A DNA stretch of 64,000 bases from contig NC_088314.1 in assembly GCF_910592395.1 (NCBI RefSeq), positions 20,356,070 through 20,420,069 of the forward strand. Direction: 5' to 3'. Position numbers and translations under genes: made by a program. This document shows, in pieces, positions 49,001 through 61,000 of the stretch (its first letter is position 1; the number at the start of each line of letters is the position of its first letter). Under the pieces are notes generated by a model. It was given only the letters and a program-made list of their open reading frames with translations. It was not told the origin of the DNA and made no database searches. This DNA comes from Lineus longissimus (Eukaryota > Nemertea > Pilidiophora > Heteronemertea > Lineidae).

Positions 49001-52000
49001 ACCTTACAAAATATGCAGCTTTCACATTTAACATAATTTTTCCCCAGAAATTTGAAGGGAGCGCCAATTCGACTGTCCTCACCTCCAAGACCCGGTTCAC
49101 GCCCATTGTTACCCGTAAGATCCGTATCCTGCCCCTGGAGTACCGGAACAGGCCGTGCTTCCGGATGGAGCTCCTCGGCTGTGACACCAAAGGTAATGCT
49201 CTGGAACCTCCCTTAGAGGACATCTCTCTCTTGAGGACACAAGTTCTTGACCCATATTGATTGTTTCCATTCACTTTGACCTTTCTATTAAGGACATCAC
49301 TCATCAGTCCTGAGGGTGTCCACAATAATGTCTTTGGTCAGTCCACTCCCTAATACATGTTTCCCTTCTTTTTCAAGTTCTCTGTCCGAAAGATTGCCAG
49401 AACGGCGGGACATGTGTTGCCAAAAATTCCTGTGCCTGTCCACAGAAGTTCTCGGGAAAGTATTGCGAAAAGGCTGGTGAGTAATGCAAGTGACTTGCCT
49501 GCTTCCCGTCCCATGTTCCCATCGAGTTCCTTCATCGATTCAATGAAGTCCCCGGCAGGTTTTCCTTTACTGGCATCACGTCACGACCCACCCTTTATTC
49601 CCATCACCAAGTGGATAATCATTTTTTTTCATGTTGCTGCCTTCGGCCTTGGGCAGATTTTATGAAAGTACTATTTTCATTTTTCAGTTACGATCGACCC
49701 GATCCGTTGTAACTATCCCCTCGGCCTAGAGAGCGGCTACATCAAGGACAATCAGATCACAGCCTCCAGTAATGCACCTGGAAGTTCACCAGCATATGTC
49801 AGACTCAACTGCTGTGATAGTAAGTGTCTCCCATGAACAGTTCTATACAGAATTCCTTGAGATATTGTTGACCCTTTCAAAGCTGACTTATTTGAATTTG
49901 TCGTTTCCCAGTCGAATCGGCCCCAGGTCCAAACACTCAAGTCAAAACATGGATAAGGAAGAGTGATGGCCATGTAAACCAAAGGTCTTGAGTTCAAACA
50001 TCAACTGGGCCTTGTTTTCTGTCCTCTGCTACCAACGTCTTATTCGTTGTATCACAAAATTTGGCGAAAAGTACTTTTTTGCTGCCCAAATCCTCTTTCA
50101 GCCAAACCTTTCTATTTCCTTCATCTTGTTTTATCGCTTCTCCAGACAAGGGTACCAGAGGTTGGTGCCCCAAACCGTCAGTTGCCGGTCGGGGACAGTA
50201 CGTGGAAGTACGGCTTGGCAAGTCCACAGCCGTGACCAAGGTTGCCATGCAGCACCCGGCCAAGGTTGGCGACGCCCTTCCAGACAAATACTTGACGATT
50301 TATGCCATTAAGTATCCAATTGAGGGAAAGATGGACTATTACAGATATCGGGGACAACCAGCGGTGAGTATTATTTTGCTTTATGGTTTAGCTGTTTAAA
50401 GTAACTTCACCATTTTTTGGCTAAAGTGCCATATTGGCATTATCTCTTTTTGTTGAAGTGGTCCCATCCAAGCCTTCTGGATGTGACATAGTCTTCAAGT
50501 GCCTACTTAACCTTCAAAACCCTTTCAGTAAAGAACAGAGTGCCTTCGACCCACAACCGCTAGATCACCAGACAGTCCGGCACTCCCTCGCACTGCGTCA
50601 CCGCGCTCCACAATTGATCAATTTCTATATGGAGTTGTCATTTCATGTTCCAGACTCTGAAAGCTGCAGCGAATGCAACCCTAAGCATGGCTACTCGACT
50701 GCCCACCCCGTTCATCGCCAATAAGCTCCAGATTTATGCGTTAGCTTTCGAGGGCTCGCCGTGCTTTAGGATGGAGTTGTACGGATGTGATCCAAAAGGT
50801 AAAGAGTTAATAGAGTCTCACGGACGTCGTTTGAGACGGCCATGTTTGGACTCGCTGTGACACTTCTATTCTTTCCTATTCCCTCATCAAGCCCTCCCTG
50901 AAGGGCGAGGTAGGTGGTTTCTTCAGAGTAGCTGAACTCTTCGATGCCTTCCCATTGAGTGGAAGAGGGTACCAGCAAAACTACGTCGGGGCCGACAGTC
51001 ACTGGGGTATTGCATTGTTCTGACAACTTGAGACAAGGCATACAGAGAGCCCTCAAAAAAGGGTAGTTATTTGTCATACAGATCTTGAAAGGAAACAGCA
51101 CAGGATGTCGTCTAAACACTCCAACGTGGTGCCTGTCAAATGTCTAATTTACTGAATAATCTTCTTACAGGTTGTGCCCCAGAGGGCTGCCAGAACGGTG
51201 GATGGTGCGAGGACTACAGCTGTCGATGCACCCAAGGTTTCGCTGGGAGGAGATGCGAGATTGGAAGTGAGTGGACTTTACAGTTTAATGTTCTGATGCG
51301 ATGAAATAGTGTGGCTTCCTTCTGACTTGGAGCCTGAGGGCGTCCAACTTAGGGTTGTAAGTGGCTGCTTTTATCCCCAATTTGTAATTGTCAATGAGAA
51401 ATGAGAATATTCAATGCATCGCAAAATTTGCCTTATTTTTTTCAGGGGGGTCGGTCATTACTCACGATGTCACATTCATCGCGGCCAAGGGCGACACCAT
51501 CGAGACCAAGAACGGGACGTTCCCGACCCACGGCGGTGCAGCCATCCTCAAACCAGGCAAGAAGGGAAAGTCTTTGTCCCTGAGGAGTAGCCTGTGGTAC
51601 GTGGATCTTGGGGACCAGGATAGTCACTGTTACGCCAACCCTGAACGATGTGAATATGGTTTATCCATCTCGGTGTATCTCAGGTTTCTGAACTTTAAGG
51701 TAAGGAACAATCATAAAATACTGTAAACCTGGAATTAGTCGCAGCCATTTTATTTTAGTGGGTTTCGTGAAATTGCAACTTGTGTGTACCTTCAATTTAG
51801 CGGACATCTCTTAAAGCAGGACACCTTCTCTATTGAGAAGGAATTTTTTAACACCCTGTATATATGTTTCAATTTGTAGGATCAAACGTATATCATATCC
51901 AACGGAGGACACATGGACGATTCCTATGGTGTCGCTTTCTTCTACGAGAAGGATCAAGTCCATTTCAGAGTCAGCACTTACACCAAGCGATATCTTGTCT

Positions 52001-55000
52001 CCTATGGTAAGCAAAGTCTGTCTGTGATGTCAGTGTGGCGTGGTGGCATGGTGCAAACAACTGGGCCTGTCACATCTACTTACTTACTTAGTCCTCTTCA
52101 TGCCTAGAGGACACATACAGCGTCAATCTTCAGTTTCCACCTTGATCGGTCGGCGACCTGTCTGCGGATGTTTCCGCAGGTCAGACCAAGCTGCTTCATC
52201 TTCTTTTCTACCCTACCGCACCAGGTCTCTTTTGGACGGCCTCGATTTCTTCTCCCGTCGACTGTCCAATGGAGTGCTATCCTTGGGAGTGTGCCTGATT
52301 GCATTCGGCACTCATGTCCCTACCAACTCCAGTGCTGTCTTTGGGTCTCGTCATGCTTTTTGATGTTTTTCAAGGTGATCTTAAGAAAGGGGAATGGTAC
52401 TTGTTTGAGCTGAGTTGGAAGAAGGAAGGCGAAATCACGATGACTGTCAACAAAAAGCACAAGGAGGTCTCAACAAAGTCACAGACGAGGAAGGGGAACC
52501 TTCACAAGAATAACCTTCTGATTGGTGCGTCGCCATCGCAAGTGAGAGGTGCTGCCAAGCGCCGTCGTAGGGAAATCGTCGAGACTACTATTGACGTTGA
52601 AGGCGCCGACTTTTGGGATCTAGATTTTGGGATTTTGGAGGAGTTGGAAATCGTGAAGGGTGAGTTTGTATATGGAGTTTGTTCAGATTGGTGCCAGTCA
52701 TGTTTGGTGTTGACGAAGAACAGAGCGAGGATGGGAAAAGTTCCTTGGTGTTAGAAGTTATGGCTGGACCATGGACCCTCATCATCTTGATGCTAATGTG
52801 AAGATGGAGACCAGACTCGAGCTCATGTGCTTCAGACCTGCTCCCTATGAAGAATAGAGAGGAATACTGGCCAAAGGACGCCACCCTGACCACAAAACTC
52901 TGTGCCCAAGAACAGAACTCTCTTGGACAGAAGACTTCATTACTATACTTCTAAATATTCTTTCAGAATACCCCACGATGACAACGGAACCAGTCATCAA
53001 AGCCGAAGTCAGCAATGATGGCCGCGATGTTCTATTCCGATGCATGCTTCCAAAAGTCGAGGAGAGAAATGTGAATTTCTTCGTCGAGTGGCTGTCGAAG
53101 GGCGAGGTCATTCATAAAGAGATGGTCAACGATGACAATGAGTTTGCCGAGTTGGACGAACCAGATTACATGGGCCACATTGATGCCAAGAATGTGAGTA
53201 AAATATTGTCACCTTGTCAAGAGTGGTTGTATTTACAGTGAAACCTGCCTAAGCGGACATCTCTCTACTATGGACACTAGCTTTGGTCCCAAATTGGTTT
53301 ATTTCTGTTCTATTTGACCTCTTTAATCAAGACTCCTCTCTATTAAGGATAGCACTTGTCAGTCCTGAGGGTGTCCTTAATAGAGAGGCTCTACCTTTGT
53401 TGGTACTTGCCACGTTGCATTGAAGTCAACCTTAATGTTGTTCCTGTTTTGTTATAGAACTTCATGTTGTTCCTTGCAGGGTTTGACGTGTCGTGTGAGC
53501 TCCTGTTTCGCCACCACATGCCAAGACGAGAAGAGCCCGGCAAAAGTCAGCGCGGAATATAAACCAGAAATAAAGGTAGGAAACGCTGTAAGATGTGTGA
53601 ACGTGTCATGTATTGACCTCGTGAGGTACTTATGTTGATGATTTGCCTTTGGGGTTGAAATCGTATGAACTTAATTTGCTGTTTTTCTCTCCAGATCGTG
53701 ACCGCAGGACCCCTGGAGGTGCACGAAGGTGGCGCCGCTGCCATCTTGGAATTGGAGTTGACACTGCCCCCGCGCTTCTACTGCGACTGTGACCTCTCCC
53801 AGAAGTGTGACCTGAAGATCATCGCCACCATTCCGCCGAAGAAAGATCTGACGTGTCCTTCTGGCAAGACCATGCCACAAGCAGGTGAGGCCGCTATCTT
53901 CTGAAAGTATTGAGTTGAGAGCTGAGTGTCAACTCTGACATTATTAGCTCTATCAACAATATTGGGCGATTGTATTGTAAGAAGGAGGAAACCGAAGAAA
54001 GCCAAGCCTTTAATCTTTCTAATCTTGTCTTCAGTCGTCGGGTACCCTGGAACAAAAGTCGAAGAGGCATTCTGCGGTACGATGGTGTCTTCAACCAACT
54101 GGGATGAAACGATCACAATCCCGATCAAGGCAAAAGTCGACAATAAATACGACAAGGACCAAACGCGCCAGATCATCTTGGAGGCTGTCTGCGTCGTCGA
54201 TGGGAATGTGAAGGAGGTCGTTACGTCGACGCAGATTACCGTCAATGTGAAGGATAAGGATTGTTCAGGCATCTGCAAGTCGCTGAATGATCCGCATATG
54301 ACTACATTCGATGGCAGGTGAGCCACCTGGGCTATTGGCCTGAAAGATTCTGCATCTGGACCCTGAGGACAGGTTAGGGGTGTAGCTAGCTTTTTGGTCT
54401 TGAGGGTGGGGCAAATACAATTTTTGATATTTTTGGCCAAACTCACGGTCAAAACATCTTTTTTGGCGACCTCTGGGAGGGCATTGGTCACCACTAGCTA
54501 TGCCCTTGCAGATGACCACTGGGGATACATTTTTGGCCTGATCTGTTTCTTGACTTGGCCACTAGGGGACCAAACCTGAAACGATTCTACTTACCATATT
54601 TTTCAGCTATTACAATAACTATGATACCGGGGAGTTCATCCTCTACAAGCACAGGCAGTTGCCTTACATGGTACGTATGGATTTTTGTAAAAAAAACCGC
54701 TTAAAATGTCTCTTTCTTGGTTGTGCTTTGTCCGATACTGGCGAAGTAAGTATTTCCAGATACTTTCGACATCTAAGTTTCAGATGAACACCTCATTTTG
54801 GTCACTTTTGTACAAAATCACCAAAAGTCAGAGTCATTTTTTCGTGTAATGGAGTAACGTAGTTACTGAGACCCTCGTTGATATTTTCCTATTTTCCCGC
54901 AGATCACAGGCTATTACAGGAAATGTGGCGGTGGCTACCCGTCTTGTAATTGTGGAGCCGCGGCCAAGATTGGAGATGACGTCATTCTGCTTGATCGGTG

Positions 55001-58000
55001 CGGCCCTAAGCCGGACCCAAACAGACGGCATCTGACCGTGACTGTGTTTAAAAATGGCGAGCTGACTCCTGGGACCAAGATCTTGAGGTTGGACGGCGGG
55101 GCAAAATATGAAGTGAGTGTCCAAGTCTTTCACCAAAAGCTGATAGTCCTCTTTGAGTGTGGGACCTGACGGCATGCCAGTCATCGCGCACCCAGACTGG
55201 ACGTCTGGCGTAAAAGAAAGACACCCAAAATCTGATCGTTTTCTGCGTTGACCATTCAGATAATTTGTTGCATTCACCACGGACATGATGAAAATCACTC
55301 GTCCTATATGAACCAGTCCAGCAGCACCGGTGTTAATATTTATCTCTCTTCTTAGGTTATATTCCCCCATGGGACAGTCTTGACCGTTCAGAACAGCTAC
55401 CAACAGTTTGTGAACATCTGGGTCAAACCGGCCGTGGGAGATTTCGGACAAACTGATGGTAAGACATCATTCTGCTCTGATAGAGATCCCATCAAATAAA
55501 GTTGATGACAAGTCACTTCAGTTAGATTACCATGTTTGTTGACTGGCATGGATTTTGCTGAGGTAATACCTTCAAATGTTGAGTTGAGAGCGAGTTCGAA
55601 TTTAGCTCATTATTGGCTCTTTAGAGTCGAGGAGAGACTAATGCAGAGTGGGAAACATAAGTAGCTCATTGTGGATCCTTCCTCTGTCAAAAGGAGTCAC
55701 TAAGTCACTGATCCCATTCCTTTCAACCATATTGGCATGTATCAAGTCTCAAAGAAATGATAATCAAGTTTCTCAAGAGTGAAATTTGAATAACGTCGGT
55801 AAAGATTCGAATGTAGTTTCTGAAGAACAACACCTGTCCTGGGTTTGGTTCCTCTTACATGATTTTTGTTTATAATTATAGGACTTTGTGGTACATTCAA
55901 CAAGAAGAGGGACGATGATGGGAGAGACAAGACTGGAAAGATACATCGCCTCACCGGTCAACCACACAATTTCTTCAAGACATGGAAGTAAGTAAGGCTC
56001 GGCACTCTGGCTAGCCGTCTGAGGTCCCTGCTCTGAACCCCAAAGCTGGCATGATACTCTAGACCATCCCACAGTGGTCTGAAGGCTCAGAGTCTGGGCT
56101 GGTGGTCTGAGACCTGTGCTCTGACCCACACAGTCATAGGCCTTACTGCAGTGGTCGGAAGGCTCGAACTCTGGGCTAGCTGTCCGAGGTCCCTGCTCCG
56201 AACCCGTGTGAGACTCTAGGCAGGCCTTCCCACTGTGGTCTAGGGTCTCGAACCTTTGGCTAGCTGTCCGAGGTCCCTGCTCCGAACCCGTGTGAGACTC
56301 TAGGCAAGCCTTCCCACTGTGGTCTAGGGTCTCAAACTCTCAGCTAGCGGTCCGAGGTCCCTGCTCCGAACCCGTGTGAGACTCTAGGCAAGCCCTCCCA
56401 ATGTGGTCTAGGGGATCAGACTTTTGGCTAGCGGTCCGAGGTCCCTGCTCTGAACCCCAAAGCCGGCACGAAACTCTAGGCCTCACCCTGATGGTCTGAA
56501 GGCATGAAATTCGTCACATTTTCTTGTTGGTTTTTCAGAGTCATTGGTAATGAATCACTCTACCAAGGTGTCTGCCCCAAGCGCGAGAATGATATCGACT
56601 CGGTGAATATCTACTGCGAGTGCTCGACTCGTCTCCAGAATAGATGTGGATTCAACTATGACACCATTGCATGTCCTGGGGAGCAATGTCCTCCAAAAGG
56701 TAGGTCGGTTCCGCAAGGATCTACTGCTCGTCTGCTGAATAGATGTGGATGAAACTACTGGTATGGTAATATCGGAGAGAAACAGTGTCCTCCAAATGAT
56801 AAGTTTAGCTCAGCTGGCAAATATTTCTCGGAGCCATAACTTCGGAGGTGACAGGGGTTGATGTTTCATCAAAGCATGGATCTTTACTGCTTTGCCAGTC
56901 AGACGGATTGAGTGTGGCATTTCATACTTCTCATGTTTTTTTCTCATGTTGTTTTTCAATCAGGTAAAGATATCACTGATGAGGTCGCGGACGTCGGTAA
57001 GATTCCATCGTGGTGTAAGACGGAAAAACCTGACGTCGACAATGAATTTGAGTTCAACGAAACTTGGATACCCATTGTAAGTGTTCTGATAAAAAAACCT
57101 CGGTCTGGGTGCTGCTTGATTCTTTCCTTACTGGGCCAAGCTTGTAAACTCTGTATGAGCATCCCCTTGATACCCTAACAAGACTTTTACGACAAATTAT
57201 GATGCCATATTGTGTGAAGGCCATTGAGAATTGAGAACTTTGTCTTGTTATTTGTGACCTGTCAATCAAAACCAGGCAAATGTTGCTCTGAGCTTGGTAG
57301 GCTGAGACGGACTATCGGTTCATTTCACTATTGTCTGCCTACTGTGAAATTTGAGCACATCAATTTCTTCCATAATCTCCTGGTGTCATTTAGGCTCATC
57401 TTCTGTGTGACATGGGCCTGGTCACATTTATTCTCATCTACTGTTTCAGGAGCCAGAGTGGCCAACAGTATCTGGTAAAACTGAGAAGGAAGCCAAGGAG
57501 TTTTGTACCAAGTTCATCAAAACTTCGGTGGCCGGCGTAAAGTGCAAGGATCTCGAGATTGATATTGCTAAACTTGTGGAAGGTTGTATAGCTGATATCA
57601 AGGTAAGGCCAGGGAGTATGCAGTGGTGTTGTGGTAGAGTGTGTCACTCCTAACCGATAGGGCGTGGGTTCATTCCCGACAGGTTTCTTTGTCCTTCATA
57701 CCAGAGTTCAAAGATTTAGTGCCTGTGAAGACTGGGGTGACAAGAATGCTTAGAGCATGGACTTGGAATGTGAACATGTCTTGTTACCCTGTTTTAATGT
57801 TGACGTTGATATTCTGTAATTTGCAGCTGACTGACAGCAAAGATTGGGCCAAGGCGGCCCTAGACTCCTTGAAGTTGGAATGCCTGAACGAAATCGATAA
57901 AGAGATTGACAAGTGGGTGCCGGGCGATGGTGGAATCTTGATCCCGCCGACGGAGATCACGGACGTTCTTTGTGACAACGACTGCACGGGGAGAGGAAAG

Positions 58001-61000
58001 TGCCAAAAAGGTGGGTAGTTCTTAAAGGGAGAACATAGGTAGAAGGAAAGTAGCCGATTCATGGTCATCAAGTTATGTGCACAGTTAGAGAAAATTGGTC
58101 TGGTGTGACTTGTGAGAGCCAACGCCACCTTCGAAAAACTAAAATCAAATTGCATCTTCCTTCAGGTGTTTGTATCTGCGACCAGGATTACCATGGCAGC
58201 GACTGTTCGATCAAGATTACCACACCTCCCGTTGTCATTGGTATCGTGGACGGTGGCCTCTGTCCCATTGGGAAAATATGCAAGGGCATTGTGATCATTG
58301 GCGAGAAGTTCTTAGAAGTCGATACTCTCGTGTGTACAGTACAGAAGGTTGAGGTAAGGCGACATGTTCTTTTACATTTTAAGGAAATTATCAGTGCATG
58401 CCACTTTGATATATCAGTCATAGCAACAAAGAAAACCCCAATCTTCTCAAATCTAGCAAAAGAAAGTTGCCAATGTCAGCTCATGTGTCAGGTATGCTGA
58501 CACTCACGCTCAGAGGTCCTAAACTTTGCGGTGATAGACTCCCAAGTCTTCTCAACAAAGCCTGCACTGTACCAGCCTACTGGGTACTGCACATGCTGAC
58601 TTCAGCCAGGCTGGACTTGGGTCACTGCGTGTTGTATGACAGCGCCAGTCCCAAGCAACATCCTCACGACAAGTCCAGCTGGCAAAACAGGACAGCAATG
58701 GACTTGATTGTAGCAGAGATTGTCTCCAACTACCAGACAGTCATCTGCAACTGCTACCAGACAGTCATCTGTCACGATCAAACTTCAATTCTACTTCAGG
58801 TGACAGCCACCGGCCAGAAGAATATCGGCGATCCCGTTGTCGTGAAAGGCAAATACATCAATGGCGAACTCGTGGAATGTCCCAATCCATTTGATGGGAT
58901 AAGTGTGGTGATCACGGTCAGTAACAATGGCCACATCCAGAGCGGGAAGGTGTTGGTCATCTGCTACGACCCACAATGCCAGACTTGCGACTGGAAGAAG
59001 GGAACATGTATAATCAGAGTAAGTGAAGGAACAATTAAGTGCGGAGACATACTTTTGATGGATGTCTATAGTTGGCACAACGAGGCGTGTATCTTTTCAA
59101 GAACCATGCAAACATCGTAACAACGACAACAGCTAACGACGTTTTGTCGTCTGTTGATAACTTCAAATGTATCACACACTATCTTGCCATGCAATCAAGC
59201 CAGACACTTGACACGTGATCAAATAGCAGATGCAGTAAATGACGTCATAACGATGGTAGGATCTCGCTGGAGAACGCTCAAGCAATATCACTATCGATGA
59301 ATGCTTTTCTACGTTCTGTGACAGCTGTTTGTCATTTCAGGCCAATAAGTGTCTCATCAATGGCCAGTGTTACTCGTCGGGTGAAATACATCCTAATGAC
59401 AAGCTAAAGATGTGTATACCTAACAAGTCGCAAATAAAGTGGTCGGTAAATCCAGATTGCATATTGACGGAAATGCCTTCACCTGATGCTCCAGCTGAAG
59501 ACAGTAAGTGGCTTAACCTTTACACTGAGATATTTCATTTGTAGTCAAGAATAGATAAAGATCATGGAGAAGATCTCAGGTGTTTGAAGATCTGTTGATT
59601 CTGATACTATCACACGCCTGTGACACATCCAGGACCCTATGGTGTAATGGCAGTCTGTTTTGGCAGAGCGTCCTTCAGTCTGCTTGGAGAATGAGATGTT
59701 GTCGTGTAATCTTGTCCTGACCTAATCATTTTTCTATATTTCAGATTGCGGTGTAATGGCAGATGTTGTATTCATGATCGACTTCTCGCCGAGCGTTGGG
59801 CGCGCCAAGCTGGCACAGGCGAAGAGGGCAATCAACTTCGTCCTTGACCAACTTGACCTTGACGAGAGCAACATCAGGATCGCCCTTGGGGGTTTTGGAG
59901 AACATGTGGAGGTAAGCGATGACTTAAGAAAATTATTTTTAAAAGATACATCGTCAAATAGTCCACCTCGGAAGCTCCCTTGTGAGTGGTCATAACAGTA
60001 ATGTCAAACGGTTTTACCGCGTAACAATTTTCAATCTCATTTAAAAACTCAATGCCCTGTTCTCTTTTCAGACTGGTTTCAATCTGAATGCTTTCACCGA
60101 CCGGAAGTGGCTGAAGAAATCTGTGGACAATTACCAATACATCGGTCCCGGCGGAACAAATCTTTTAAAACTCCTCCAGAAATTACGGACAGATTTCTTC
60201 CTAAGGGAACACGGAAGTCGTCGAGAGGCACCAGATGTCGCTATTGTTTTCACTGACGGAACTCAGACGGCTGATCAAGTTCAGCTGCTGATGGAGACGG
60301 AGAAAGCACACGCGGCGGGCATTTGGGTTCTGGTGGTGAATCTTGGTACGGATATTATGAGTCCGGATCTCCACGCAATCGCGTCGCCTCCTACAAAGAA
60401 GTACGTTTTTAACATCGGCGACTTCAAGTTGTTGCAGACGCTGGCAAAGCTGCTTGTGAGGAGGGTGTGCGAAGGTCAGTGGAATCGGCCAGTTAATTAG
60501 ATAAATAAATGTTAATTAGCTAAATAGTTAATTAACTTATTATCTAATTATCTAATTGATGAATCATGATTTACAAGAATTCAGTGCGCCACATGAGAGA
60601 AAATGATAAAAACGAAAACTAAGCTGACTCATGAAGAATCTAAGATTTGCCACTTATTCTCCAAGATCTTGCCGGGGCCTTCATTGACCACTGCATCACA
60701 AGCACGTACGCAGCAATAAAGAATTCATGTTAAAGATGATCTGATTTCATTTCAGTTGGAAGACCCCTCTGCAAAACTAGAACATGGTTCGAAGACAAAA
60801 ACAAAATCATCAAGGGTCTCGACGCAAGGCTTGAACAGCATGTAACATCTATTATGAAATGTCGCGATATGTGCGACAGTGAAGACAAATTCGTCTGCAA
60901 ATCTGTGGAATACGACCACGGACATGAACTGTGCCGGTTGTCAAAATACAATGTGTCTATGATATATGATACGTTTTTCATCAAAGACAAGCAGTTTAGT

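Larger units (their letters stand above)
56539..58353 (+). other. Post-VWD helical linker and EGF-like module 3
   Basis: Exons 56539-56699, 56964-57076, 57450-57602, 57827-58010, 58166-58353. Cys-containing segments (CPKRENDIDSVNIYCECS..., CGFNYDTIACPGEQCPPK) continue the VWDE-like part. A predicted helical stretch (LTDSKDWAKAALDSLKLECL) precedes CDNDCTGRGKCQKGVCICDQ then DYHGSDC, an EGF module split by an intron. Confidence 0.7.

Noticed and set aside
52040-52363. Plus-strand 107-codon frame before the exon at 52375
   Set aside because: It is the antisense of a LINE 3' ORF fragment inside an intron. The real exon begins at the CAAG acceptor at 52374.
57613-57690. Functional tRNA gene
   Set aside because: Box A and B are present, but I could not form a convincing acceptor stem or cloverleaf. 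A SINE fragment is more likely.
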